Positions 52,136-63,444 of a stretch of 64,000 nucleotides of DNA are shown here, piece by piece. Every line of letters starts with the position of its first letter. Positions within the stretch are counted from its first letter, which is position 1. A model generated the notes under the pieces. That model was given only the letters and a program-made list of their open reading frames with translations, was not told the DNA's origin and made no database searches. The DNA is taken from contig NC_088717.1 in NCBI RefSeq assembly GCF_963576615.1, positions 40,130,302-40,194,301 on the forward strand. Direction: 5' to 3'. Origin of the DNA: Watersipora subatra (Eukaryota; Bryozoa; Gymnolaemata; Cheilostomatida; Watersiporidae). Made by a program: the position numbers and the translations under genes.

Positions 52136-52479
52136 ATCTTACAGATAATCTAATAGATAATCTTAAAGTAATCTTACAAACGTTTGTTGTAAAATGTAAA
52201 ATTAATTACGAATTACTAATTGGTTAGGTTTAGAAGGAAAGATGTGTAAGTTAGTACACAAAGCGAGCACTGATAGGAACTTTTATGAATTTCGTGGGCG
52301 TTTGCGAACTTCGTCTTATCCGTATGTTGAGAAAAGAAAATTGGGCTTGTTAATATACTATATCGCTATTAAAATAAAGGTTTAATAACAAATTGCAAAA
52401 TATTTATCTAAACAACGATGTTTTAATTTGAACTAAAAGAAATAACGTAAAAGATTTTTCAAACAAATAACGATTTAAT

Positions 52480-52830
52480 TTGTATTTAATGATTGTGGAA
52501 CGCAAGGTACCAAATCAGAATCCAAAAGACATAGTGTAGCTGTGAAAAAGTCTCCTGAGCAGCTGGAATAAATTAGTAGCAAACTAAATTTAGATGTAAA
52601 ATCAATAGCAGATATGTAAGGTACAAAATGTCGATGAAACGTATATAGTTTGGTAACGTATATAATCAGTACGAAAATCGTCAAATTTTTAGTTCGAGAA
52701 AAATTATCAGTTTTAACGAAAAAAGATGAAGAAGCATCGTGTTGCATATACTTAGTTCCCAAAATATTTCTGAACAGTAGCATCGTAATTCGTGGATGCA
52801 AGGCTAAAATAAATATCACGTGTGTATCCG
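52480..52830 (-). mobile_element. Helitron fragment of the TCTCAAA family, minus strand
   Basis: The reverse complement matches the 5' part of the 53,221-54,404 element (ATGCAACACGATGCTTCTTC, ATTTTAGC..TGC.TCCACG). It is truncated at both ends. Confidence 0.7.
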
Positions 52831-52967
52831 TTAAATTCGTCGTGAGTTCAAACGCAATTTTAATGGCAAGATTTTAATAGCTATTTTTAGCAAGGCTAAT
52901 TTATAATTTGCACGCGCATGGCGTATTCATTATATAAAAACGTATATAAAAGCTCATAGGATTGCTA

Positions 52968-53050
52968 TGGTGTTCTAGCTCAGTGGTAGAGCATCCGGAT
53001 CAGAAACCCATCGATACATTCGTCGTGAGTTCAAACCCATCTGAATGCGG
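52968..53050 (+). repeat. tRNA-derived SINE head
   Basis: TAGCTCAGTGGTAGAGCA is an excellent A-box and GTGAGTTCAAACCC a good B-box. The spacing and the missing acceptor-stem pairing make it a SINE or tRNA pseudogene rather than a working tRNA. Confidence 0.7.
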
Positions 53051-53114
53051 AATATTAAGAATTTAAGATGTATAGTCGGAAAACTGACAAATAGACGATA
53101 TACGACATACGGGG

Positions 53115-53120
<6 letters not shown>

Positions 53121-53158
<38 letters not shown>

Positions 53159-53220
53159 AGAAATATATATATATATATATTTCTCAAAATTTGAGAAATA
53201 TATATATATATATATATATT
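53121..53220. repeat. (TA)n with alternating TTTGAGA / TCTCAAA inserts
   Basis: Short Helitron 5'-end-like heptamers in both orientations are separated by TA runs, forming nested palindromes next to a Helitron start. Confidence 0.85.
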
Positions 53221-54404
53221 TCTCAAATTTTGAGTGTGTATTCATGTATCTGTAGTTGTGATTATTTAGCTATAGCTATTATTTTAGCATTGCGCCCACG
53301 CATTCCGATCCTACTGTTCAGAAATATTTTGGGACCTAAGTATATGCAACACGATGCTTCTTCGTCTTTTTTTGTTAGGGCAAATTTATTCTGTCCCCCC
53401 CCCCCCCCCCCGTTAAAGTTTGGCAATTTGTGTAGTGATTATATATGTTATCGAAAGATATACGTTGCTGAACTTACCATGGCGAGTCATCCGTATCTGT
53501 TACATTCGGTATAATAAAAACGATTGGCAAACGAAGAAATGATCAAACTTCTGTTAAAAGTTTACTAAAATACAAACTAAAACTTCTTTCAAGTATGTGT
53601 TTAATAAACTAAACTCATTCATGTTAGATTCAGCATTTATGTTACCCGTCTGTCTCAAAGGTAAGAACTCCATGTAGTACATTGTAATGTTATTTTATCT
53701 TGGGCCTGCAGATCATAACCACAGAATTCACTAAAGTCGTTGCAGGTACCTATAGTTACTAAGGTTAACATAGTGCTTTGGTACCATTTTTAATGATGAT
53801 GATTTTTACCAGGAAGTGACTGCATTAGATAATGACTATGGGTTTTTATACCACTCTATGTACATCTATAGCCTACGATATTTTTGTAGGAAATTGACCT
53901 GCCAGTTTTTGCATGCCAACACTAAAACAAACTGAAATCAAATAATTGTATACCAAATAGTTTTTGACTGTAATCATAGCGAAATAGGCTATATTTAGCC
54001 ATTACTTGCTAATGATTTCGCATTTACATTTAAACACCTTTACATTTTTATTTATCCTTCCAATTTATTTCAATGAAACACTTCTTCCAAGTTATGAAAT
54101 TTTAAATTTACAGTTTTTTGAAAACCTTTACAGCTGTTTTGTTTATTTTTAATTTAGTTGTTGTCCTGCACAAAACATTTTCTTCATGATATGAAGTTTG
54201 AAAGTTACAGTTGTATGACAAAGTTTGAAAACTTTTACAGTTGTTTTTATTTTTTTCTAAATTTATTTCAACTACACAAAACACCTCTCTCATGATATGT
54301 AGTTTGAAAGTTTGAATGGCACATATTGTTATATGTTAAATACAAATCAATGTTCTGTCCAAAGACTTTTTTATTACCCAGGCAACGCCGGGTAGCACTG
54401 CTAG
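53221..54404 (+). mobile_element. Non-autonomous Helitron (TCTCAAA...CTAG)
   Basis: Starts TCTCAAATTTTGAG and ends CCCAGGCAACGCCGGGTAGC...CTAG (54,401-54,404), followed by T. Same family as 31,539-32,401. It contains a 17-base C run at 53,395-53,411. No coding capacity. Confidence 0.8.
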
Positions 54405-54873
54405 TTTATTATATATTATATAAATATTATATATTTCACAACAACAATCCATAAAAACGTTTATTGAAGGCGATTGTCTTTAATGCATGTAAAGGCGCAT
54501 TTGTGAATTTTTAATGTAATAAACTATTGCCATTTATATAGAAAACATGGTTCTAAGATTGCAAATTCAATGGGACATTGCTTGTTGCAGATCATTAATT
54601 AACCAGTAGATAATAAATGGCGCTCTAGTAGTCCTCAGCTCAAGCAGCTATCAGGCTCTCGCAGTAAACCCAGCATTGCTCGGGTTGCTCTTCAATTTTC
54701 AACGTACAATTCTATGCTGCTTTCACGATAACAATTCATGAATGCATTAATTGAAGACAATTGTTCTTCATGCTTTGCGAGGGTGCACATTTTTAAATTT
54801 CTGGAAGGACTAACTGAATGTCTGACGATGCTTGAGTAATAGCATGATTTTCTAGTAAATTTGTATAACTTGA
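54405..54873. other. Spacer between Helitron and TTAA element
   Basis: Contains another weak Helitron-terminus-like CCCAGCATTGCTCGGG near 54,669. Otherwise featureless. Confidence 0.45.
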
Positions 54874-56300
54874 AGATGTGGTTGCGTCAAAAAATTCGAT
54901 TTAATGAAATTAAGACCCATTAAAGGCTAAAACATCAGCTACAATTTGATGCCATTTTTGTCTTTGTAGACCAACCCTGTCTAGAGATATATGCGTTTGA
55001 ATGAGGCCCTCTTTTAAAAAGCTCACGTCCCAGCGGGTGCTTCTTTCATGACGTCACAAGCAATACATCTGAAAAGAAACCACGAGCGATAAATATGAGG
55101 TCGCTTCCTTAGCCAATCATCAGCGCGAAATTTTTATATAGGCCGTAATAAATGTTATCACTCGTAAAACGCGTTGTCTGTGATCTCAATTTTAGGGATT
55201 TTACTCTATAAGCAAATCCCATGGACATCGATATTTGGACTAAATTAATTAACATCATTACTTTAATGAATTACTCGATCGACACGTTTTATTGGCGAAC
55301 AACATAATTGTAAATATTGCTGTAAAGTTACTGCGAAGATGACTCCGAGTTTTCTTGGCATCAGGTAGTTAAAGTTCTACGAAGGAAGATCGGAGAATGG
55401 AGGTAAATTTATTTTTTACTTTGAGTCTCCTATAGAGTTTCCTGTTGAGTTGACATTCAGATTATATTTTCCTGTTTGAGGCTAAAATGTGATTTCCTGC
55501 GCGTGCGAGATACGTATGTACAGTGAGTTCTTGGCGGCTTTTTTTTAATCTTTAGCATCTAGCAATACAATGGCTTAGATTGATGAATATACTAAAGGTA
55601 ATATTTTAGTACTCATTAATAGATGTACTAATTAATAAAATTATAACTTTTTGCTATCACTAATCATCGTTTTATATTTTTTATCGGTTCACCTAGCTAC
55701 ATTTGCTTCAAATTTTCTGTGGCAGTTTATCTAGTAAATTAGAATTATGATTTGACTTTAGATGTTCACTTTTCACTTGTAGAAAGTGAAGAAAATTGAT
55801 TGATCAATGCAAATCTTTAACTTCCAGAACCAAAGCTTCGAATCATTGGCTTGGCGTACTTGTACCTTTGTTAAACATTTATTCGTTTTTAAAATTACAC
55901 TCGCAATCTATCAAACTCCCAATTTGAAAGCATTCAGTAGATACGCTTTAGAATGACATATTTATGAATGACATATATTTATTGCATTTGTTTTACTGGT
56001 TACAGGATGTTTATATGGTCCCACCCGCCGAAGCAGCTTTGTCAGTGTGGAAACTGTCATAAAGGGGAATGAGAGACTTGAATGTGTGCTGCATAGACCA
56101 TGATGTTTTGTTTGAGTTTGTTGCAGTAGATGAATTTGTCTTATTGTATCAGCTAAAACTATGTAAGTGGCCACGACTTTATGAATATTTTTAATAAAAA
56201 GCTTTATGCCGAGGTGAAAATATTTTTGCTTGTAAAAGCTATATAATAAAATAATATTGTTGAAGATAATGCAAAACATGATTTGCAGAATATTGTAGTG

Positions 56301-56364
56301 AATTGGATACGGTATATGGATGTCCGCAGAACTGGAGAATGTGAGTTCAAATCCAGTTTGCAGC
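56301..56364 (+). repeat. tRNA-like SINE fragment
   Basis: GGTATATGGATGTCCGCAGA followed by GTGAGTTCAAATCC at B-box spacing. Confidence 0.5.
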
Positions 56365-56465
56365 AGACTTCTTATCCTTAAAACTCTATCCCTATGTATA
56401 TTCTTTTCAAAGACGCTGCTTGCTCATTTTACTTATGGTAGTAAGAAACTAGTTTTCGGTGTGGG

Positions 56466-56542
56466 CAATGATAAACAGCCCCGTCCCAAGGTTAGGCGAC
56501 GGACATAATGTGGGCGAGGCTTTTGAGAGGCTGTATATCATT
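56466..56542. mobile_element. 77-bp MITE-like inverted repeat, AATGATAWACAGCC ends
   Basis: CAATGATAAACAGCC and GGCTGTATATCATT flank about 45 bp. Related to the palindrome at 52,085. Confidence 0.7.
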
Positions 56543-57066
56543 AGTGTGGGTAGCGGCGGAACTGTGCTGATACAAAAACCTTATTCTACATAGTCTGCAT
56601 GACAGAATTACCGTAGACCGGTAGAATTGGTAGTCAGTACTCAAATGTTTACACAACATTTGGAGTAAGTGAGTGAGACAAATTTTCAATTTTCGTTATT
56701 AGAGGCCTTTGAAACATTCATAATAATGCATCTGTAGCTGGATTTAAAATTTTATTCTAGCCAACATGAGCAAATACAAATAAGATATATGCCAATAGAG
56801 TCGCGTAGGACTAGACTTTTATCGCAAATAGCCGATGTGAATACGAGAGATAGAGACAGGTTGTATCACGCGTGACATCATTTTGGGCAAGTCTGGGCAC
56901 GTTTTTTTGGCCTCAGCGTTTTTACCGCGATCAGATTTTTTCGATTTTAGTCTTCAAATATCTTGGTAATGAGATCGCCTAACACAACAAACAACATATC
57001 AACTGATTGAGAAAAAAAATGCTTTCTTGTAAGATCAACTCAAATTTGATGCAACCACATCTTTAA

Positions 57067-57794
57067 GCTAGTAACTTAAATTAGTCTAAAACTTTACTGT
57101 AATAAGAGCCTTGAAGTCAGCCTGACGTTATGATGCGTCGTCATGCTACGCCGCGTCATCACAGTACGGCGGGTCGCATCGTCATACTGGGCATCAGCCA
57201 TGCTAGTATTTTCGCAAGCGCTGCAAAGGCATGTGCCCTATTATATATAGCATGACAAGGACAGCTTTGTGTATTGGTTTACACACCAATCTGCAGACCT
57301 GCAGGTTTTATGTTCAAATTTCATTTGAAGTGCAATTTTCATTCCTAAAACTTAATTGCTCTATCTGGACACACCAACAGACAAACGGCAAGTGCTGAAG
57401 TTTATATAGATCAATTGATTTTGGAGCATTTATATATAAAAAAACTAAAGTCATTAAATTTCCAATTGAGTCTGGCGATCCTTACAGCGAGCTTGTTTTT
57501 CACATAAAATAAGTCGCAGGTAACACTAATGATGAACTAGTGAACACATGCATGAAGCTCTGGCAATTCACTCTCATAACTCTTCCCTTGCCTGAAAACT
57601 TTTTTAACATCACAAAACATTTTTCTTATTATGCAATAATAGAAATCATTCAACACTTTCGGAAGGCACCTGACTGGCCCAGTAGGTGGCATATCGACAA
57701 ATAAAGAAGCCTATATTAAGAGGTTTATGATTTTGTTAACTGGATTGGATGAAATGATACATTTATATCAAGTATTTTAAAAGTTTACTCTAAG
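57067..57794. other. Spacer before the MFS pseudo-exons
   Basis: Contains a CGTCATG-rich short repeat around 57,115-57,190 and a weak tRNA-like stretch near 57,262-57,330 (B-box GTTCAAATTTC). No exon 1- or exon 2-like MFS sequence recognised. Confidence 0.45.
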
Positions 57795-57900
57795 CTTCCT
57801 TAATAAAGTCAAACTTTTCACGTTCTGCCTCACGTTTGACTTTAAGTAGGGTCTTAGATTCGAACAGGCCTATGCTCCACCAGTTACTTTTAGAATGAAG
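57795..57900 (+). pseudogene. Decayed MFS exon 3 (pseudogene of the transporter family)
   Basis: Acceptor CTCTAAG and donor GAAG|GTAAAC. Reads KVKLFTFCLTFDFK, stop, GLRFEQAYAPPVTFRMK. It parallels exon 3 of gene A ([26 protein letters not shown]). An in-frame TAG and about 21 missing bases show it is dead. Confidence 0.85.
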
Positions 57901-57996
57901 GTAAACATGTAATACTCTCATGATTTATAAAGTTGATCATTATATAGTATTGATCAGGTGTATTGTCATATCTAAAAAGATGATTTAATTTCTTAG

Positions 57997-58220
57997 TGGC
58001 TTCTTAAATGCCAAGGAATAATTTCTGGAATTATCCAAGTTGGAGCCATATCCGGGGCCCTTATATTCAACTGGAATTATCCAAGTTGGAGCCATATCCG
58101 GGGCCCTTATATTCAACTGGAATTATCCAAGTTGGAGCCATATCCGGGGCCCTTATATTCAACGAGACTCAAAAAGCTTGCGTAAATCTTTTAAAAATAA
58201 AAAAGAGGGAGTTTTGTTCG
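57997..58220 (+). pseudogene. Decayed MFS exon 4 with internal 46-bp triplication
   Basis: After TTTCTTAG it reads WLLKCQGIISGIIQVGAISG then ALIFN, parallel to the WFP/TM5 exon of gene A. A 46-bp segment is present three times (58,026-58,163), which shifts the frame before ETQKACVNLLK. It is separated from pseudo-exon 3 by only 96 bp. Confidence 0.85.
58026..58163. repeat. 46-bp tandem triplication inside pseudo-exon 4
   Basis: Three exact copies beginning TGGAATTATCCAAGTTGGAG. 46 is not divisible by 3, so each extra copy changes the frame. Confidence 0.97.
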
Positions 58221-58619
58221 ACCAACAACACCAATATGAGAAGTGAGTCAATGTTCGACCAACAACACCAATATGAGAAGTGAGTCAATGTTCGACCAAC
58301 AACACCAATATTAGAAGTGAGTCAATGTTCGACCAACAACACCAATATGAGAAGTGAGTCAATGTTCGACCAACAACACCAATATGAGAAGTGAGTCAAT
58401 GTTCGACCAACAACACCAATATTAGAAGTGAGTCAATGTTCGACCAACAACACCAATATGAGAAGTGAGTCAATGTTCGACCAACAACACCAATATGAGA
58501 AGTGAGTCAATGTTCGACCAACAACACCAATATTAGAAGTGAGTCAATGTTCGACCAACAACACCAATATGAGAAGTGAGTCAATGTTCAACCAACAACA
58601 CCAATATTAGAAGTGAGTC
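58219..58619. repeat. 37-bp minisatellite carrying a splice donor in every unit
   Basis: About 11 units containing ACCAACAACACCAATATGAG then AAGTGAGTCAATG. Each has GAGAA|GTGAGT or AGAA|GTGAGT, the position of the exon 4 donor. The GAG/TAG variant follows a 3-unit pattern (GAG, GAG, TAG repeated three times, then GAG, TAG), i.e. a 111-bp higher-order unit. Confidence 0.95.
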
Positions 58620-58985
58620 AAAATGGAATAGCAACTAAACATGATTTCCGGAAAAGTAGTGAGAGAAAAACTTCATTGTGTTGGCATTCTGCAATCCCTG
58701 TTATTATTATTTTTTATTTGTTGTTTATTAATTGCACTAAAACTCTGTAATAAATGAGTAAACAAGTCAAATATTTATTTTCTAGTAGTTTTATCATTTA
58801 CAGTTGATACTAGTGTGTGAAGTTGAGCTGAGCTTCTGGTAATTGTATTTCGACTTGCCAGGTGCGTAGAAATTTTAATTTTCTAATGTTTCAAATAGGC
58901 AATTTGAAAATTTGGCATTAAAAATTAGCTATTCTCAGAATTCATCTGTTTAAAAAACTCATTAATGTATATTCATGAATAAGTA

Positions 58986-59855
58986 CAGTAGATGCTCTTA
59001 TAACGTATACCTCTTATAACGTAAGTTCCAGATAGCTTAAAACAAATAATGTGAAGTTTTTGCTTTCTACTATGAAAAAAATTCCATTTAACGTAAAGTG
59101 TCAAGTCGGGTGAGTTTTCAAAATCGATTTGAATTTTAGTTTTTTTCGCCACACTTACAGAAGAAAAAACCCTCGTGCGTTTAGCGTTATATCTATTATA
59201 ACGCTTTATTATAACTTTCGCAACATTTTAGCTAGTCGTAATAGATTGTCAGGTGTGTCGACATAAAGGCGAATAGGATAGTTGCTCAATTGTGGATATA
59301 AGTATAAAGGCGATCGATTGGTGCAGGTGTTACAGCGTCGGTCTACCAGTCTTAATGTCACGAGTTGGAGTATCGTCGAAAATTATCTTTATTCTAGCAT
59401 TGACCCCTAGATAGGGATGACGACGAACAGGTAGAACTATTTTTATAGTAGAAACCTTTTTGTTTTGTCTTATTGCAGATGTTCAAAATATTTGTTATTA
59501 GCTTTACTTTGCGGAATAGACTTTGCTGTTTAAAAAATAAGCAAATCGTTGTCAATGAACGTTGAAAATGTGCAGTTCCTATCAACTTGTTGTAAATTTA
59601 CCAAAATCATATTCTATAAAACCAGTGACATTGATCATAAAAAGGAGAAATGTTGTTGATACAAACCAATAATTCTGCAGTTACGGTACAGTCCACAAAT
59701 TAAAAAAGTTAAGTAAAATTTTTTCTTTTTTGCATGGCCAAAGGAGTGAGTTTGGAAAGATCTTGGAACGGATTAGGCAATTTACATGTATCTTACTGTT
59801 CTTGTAACATAAAGATTTCTGGAACGAATTATTCACTTTATAGGAGCATCTACTG
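58986..59855. mobile_element. Tigger-like MITE CAGTAGATGCTC (intact relative of 36,162-38,306)
   Basis: TA on both sides, inverted ends CAGTAGATGCTCTTATAA and CAGTAGATGCTCCTATAA. Reverse orientation to the 36 kb copy, and it keeps the uninterrupted P-element target near 59,310. A tRNA-like stretch (59,304-59,370: GCGTCGGTCTACCAGTC, CACGAGTTGGAGTATC) lies inside. Confidence 0.88.
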
Positions 59856-59905
59856 TATTTTGAATGGACCATTTTAGATAATCTACATATCTTTTGGATG
59901 GCATA

Positions 59906-61154
59906 CCATAAAACCTCTAATTGAATGCCACCTCAAATTGACCGCCACTTTGAAATTATTTGATCTTTACGAGCCCGTAATATCGATTGATCAGTAGAAA
60001 AGTGTCCACATAATCATATTAACAATGAATCATTTATATCAATAACAATTAATTCTCTCATTGTCCAACTCCAAAGTTCTAAAGCTTTTCATTTTTTTTT
60101 GTTAAACTCTGAAAGCAACACAATAGAAATAATAAATAACTGCCTCAAGCTAATAGTAGTTCCTTATTTAATGCAGTCTTGATACTTCAAAGTACATGTG
60201 TATAAAAATGGTTAATATTTACGGTGGTAAATGAATGATTAGTTTTTGACCAAAGGATATGTTTAGTAAGTAAAACTTTTACGGGTTGCATTTGTGCTAA
60301 ATGCAACCCGTAAAGGTTTTGCTCAGCCAAAAAGTTGTTTAGACGCCAAAATCAACTAGGTCCGTCGTGCAGAAAAAGAGTTGAAATCAAAAGACATTTT
60401 GGAAGGTATTGGCTAAGCAGAAGAAGTTTGTTCTATCAAAAGCAGCTATCAAATTGCAGCTATCCGAGCAAACAGTGCAAATATTTTTGTTTTAAAAATG
60501 TTAATTTTTGTTTCTGCATGTATTATAAGTATAGTTTGTTTATGTCACTTGATCACGAATATATATTTTTATATAAATATGCAGATTTATAGCATGTTAT
60601 TTAATAACATCCCTGCAGTTTTCTTAACACGGCTTTCAATCAATCGACGTCCGTAACTTCTCATCTATTGCACATAAAAAGCTAGTTTTGGCCGCAAACT
60701 GTAGCAAACATACCATTGAAAGCCATGGGCTTTTATTCAACATTGGTAAATATTGATATAGAATCAAAATATGCCTTCAAATTTAAAATGAAATAAAAAA
60801 TTGAAAGCTCCTACAGATTGCAAAGCAAGGCACAAGCTATAATATCATTGGAGATTAATTGCAAGCAACAGATAACAACTAGTAGAGACATTTCTCAGCT
60901 TCCCAATGCATATTTTATTTAGAGATCTTTGACAAGTTAGAGGGAAGTTAGCAGATTTATTGCATCCAAAATGTTTAATATCAGTCCCCTGAAAGGAGAG
61001 GACAAAATATAGGCAACATTCGATTCACCAAAATTCTGACGAGCCATTTATAAAATACAACACCAGCCTCTATTTGAAAGCCACCTCTAATTGACCGCCA
61101 CTAATGAGTGGTTGAAAAATAGAGCACCATGGCGTTCAATTAGAGGTTTTGCAG
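59906..61154. mobile_element. TA-flanked pogo/Tigger-type MITE, CCTCTAATTGA family
   Basis: Ends CCATAAAACCTCTAATTGAA and CTGCAAAACCTCTAATTGAA (inverted), TA at both sides. Related to 23,487-24,577. Block A has neither this nor the preceding element, so both inserted after the duplication or were lost from A. Confidence 0.8.
60272..60320. repeat. Hairpin with about 22-bp stem
   Basis: AAAACTTTTACGGGTTGCAT and its complement around a 5-base loop. It lies inside the MITE at 59,906-61,154. Confidence 0.85.
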
Positions 61155-61513
61155 TAGTTTAAAAACCAAATTATTTTAATATAATTATATAGCGTCACTG
61201 CTTTCTTCAGTCAATATTTTGCACAGAACACAACTGTTTCGGTTCCTTTTCACAACTTTAAAACGTTCATGAAACCTGATAATTGGTTGAAGTTACACCA
61301 ATTCAAATATCAATTTCAATTGTTATCTGCTACTAGCAATACAATTAAATTTGTATTGTCAGATAATCTTTTATCCTCTCTTATTGCAAGACTTATTCAA
61401 ATTTAGTTAAGAGCACATCTATATATGCAAGTCTCGGTGTTTATCTGTTTGTTGGTCTGTCATTCTAGTGCAGTTATTGCGATAAAGTTATAAGAATAAA
61501 ACATTCGCTTCAT

Positions 61514-61579
61514 CCTCGATTTGAACTCGGGAAATCCAGATCTGCAGGCAAGCAAGTCTATAAACTAAGCCAAGCGGCT
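61514..61579 (-). repeat. tRNA-derived SINE head (copy B)
   Basis: Minus strand TAGCCGCTTGGCTTAGTTTA and CCCGAGTTCAAATCGAGG. The B-box is better kept than in copy A. Confidence 0.65.
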
Positions 61580-62636
61580 ATATTGCTATACGATAGAATA
61601 ATTGTGCATATACTTATGCAGCGCTTGTAAATATACTATTGTTTACTATTAGCATGCTTGAAGATCATGGTTGCATGAGAGATCATTACGTGTAACACCA
61701 CATAACAAGCTGACTTCAGACAGAGAACATGGCTCTTATTATAGTAAGTTACCAGCTTAAGTTACTAGCATAAGTTCTTCAAATTCCTTGGGTGATTATT
61801 TTGCTACTCGTACCAAGCTGGGCATTTAGCAATTTCTAAATATATGAACCTAACCTCTAAGCATTTTGTAATGAGGAAGATACTGTCACAACCTTCAAAT
61901 TGTGCCAATTAGAGATGTGGCTGTCAAATCAAAGAATTATCCTTTCATAAAAAGTAACTATGGATCTTTTTGTGTTTACGTCTAGAAACGCCTCAATAAC
62001 AATATCAATTAAATAGAGACATTAAAATATTTATTTTTAATTGGCTAAACAGTTTATTATTATAACTGTTCTCTCTAGAGAGCAACCATAGTTTCTGATC
62101 ATACAGGAATCAGATCATAGCTTTCAAACACTATGTTTTCATGCTTCAACTGGGTTTGGAGTTGCCCACTGCTGACACACTTGCATTCTACCGTTTCAAT
62201 GATTTAAAGTTGCACTATAAGTGTAGGTTTTGCCAAAATTTGCAATGGATTCTTCAAAACAGACCTTGTTAAAATAATCTCAATTATCCACATTTTTCAC
62301 ATTTAGCAAAGTGAAATTGTGTCAAATGCGTTTGTATTTTATTGTTTCTATGATTTGGAGTGGAAGCGATTCCGAATTCATTTGAACCATGAAAACATGG
62401 TCAATGTCAGCATGTTTCAACGAAAAGTGTAAGTAGATAAAAGAGAATTCTACATTAACCTGCTTCCAATTATTTCTTGGTAATGGCCATGCAATGCAGT
62501 TCATCCGCTGTCTTCTGAGTCAGTATTAAATCGAATTTTGGTAAAAAATTAATTGGTTTGGTGCTCATTAATAATATAGCTTGTCTAATCAATGTGTCTA
62601 ACTTGTTTAACCTGCATCTAACTGAACCAGAAACAT

Positions 62637-62668
62637 ACAAGCGTGCAACCTTTCCGTTGCACGCTTGT
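62637..62668. repeat. Hairpin with perfect 13-bp GC-rich stem
   Basis: ACAAGCGTGCAAC and GTTGCACGCTTGT around CTTTCC. Absent at the matching point of block A (about 6,320). It lies about 700 bp before exon 1 of gene B. Confidence 0.85.
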
Positions 62669-62807
62669 ACATGTATGTTTCAGCTTTTTTGGCTGCTTTT
62701 CCCAGTGGAAGATCGTGACACGTAAAACTTTAGTTTCCAGAACTAATAGCGGTAAGTTAGCCTTGTAATCTGATAAGCAGAATGAATACTCATACGGATG
62801 GAATGCT

Positions 62808-62862
62808 TGTGTGATAGATGAGTTGTCTGTTATGATAAATGAGTAGGCTGTTATGGTGATAT
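62808..62862. repeat. Unexpanded VNTR locus in block B (about two units)
   Basis: TAGATGAGTTGTCTGTTATG and AAATGAGTAGGCTGTTATGG, flanked by the same sequence (GAATGCTTG left, GATATAATG right) that borders the 4-kb array in block A. Confidence 0.92.
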
Positions 62863-63365
62863 AATGGTAGGAAACCTCTTTAAGTATCAAGATGAAATCA
62901 ATGTTAGAGGGTATGTACAAATGTGATTTGGTGATAACACTGCTGAGCCAGAAAGTGTGACAAGTCGTTATTAGATATTGACCTTTCGCCTCAAGCTCAT
63001 TAGAAAACAGAACTTCCCTGTTATAGAAAGATGGTTAAAAGGGCAATGATACCTAATCCCTATATGAATATATGACAGCTAGGTACTTGAGCTACCATTT
63101 CCTTCTAAATAGTTCAAGTTTTTCTGAGCAACCAGTGGAATGTTTGATTACACGTAAAGAGAACCTTTGCAAGGTTATTATACATGCGTAAATATGAGTG
63201 AAGGAGCTTTGAAAGGATTATTTCTCTGGTGTGTACTCAACCACCAACCAAAGGCTTTCGTAATGCTCCATTTCACAGACGAGAAATAGCGCTAGTTCTC
63301 GTTAAACTCACTTCTACCAGCTTAACAAGTGAATCAGATCTGGTGACCGTTAGTTGGCTACTAGG

Positions 63366-63444
63366 ATGAGGCTCGTCAAAGGAATTCTTTCTGTTATAGG
63401 AGGGTGCATTTTGATTTCTTCACTGGGCATCTTTTTTTCATGGG
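63366..63444 (+). CDS. MFS transporter gene B, exon 1 (partial gene)
   Basis: ATG, 26 codons ([20 protein letters not shown], then GIFFSW) and donor G|GTAAGT. Same length and phase as exon 1 of gene A, with six base differences in 79. The upstream 500 bp are also conserved. The remaining exons lie beyond the window. Confidence 0.85.

Larger units (their letters stand above)
50096..52300 (-). mobile_element. Internally deleted Helitron, minus strand
   Basis: The 3' end reads CGAGCAACGCCGGGTAATAC then AGCTAG (CTAG at 50,096-50,099). A second copy of the 3' region starts at about 50,620, so two 3' parts are arranged in tandem (shared CCACACCACCCA at 50,165 and 50,680). The left (5') part aligns with 36.06-43.9 kb of the plus-strand Helitron minus the nested elements. 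Confidence 0.7.
54874..57062 (+). mobile_element. TTAA-type element, AGATGTGGTTGC family, short copy
   Basis: Right TTAA at 57,063-57,066; the left target is TTGA (mutated). Ends AGATGTGGTTGCGTCAAA and its complement with one change. It aligns with 38,511-43,704 but lacks the pogo-like insertion and the 24-bp minisatellite. Coding remnants near 56,040 are beyond repair. A SINE-like head (56,301-56,364) and a MITE-like palindrome (56,466-56,542) lie inside. Confidence 0.85.

Noticed and set aside
52968-53050. Functional tRNA gene
   Set aside because: A- and B-boxes are good but the acceptor and anticodon stems do not pair and the spacing is too long. Read as SINE or pseudogene.
53395-53411. 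Poly-C tract as a regulatory element
   Set aside because: Homopolymer inside a non-autonomous Helitron, likely slippage or a sequencing-length artefact.
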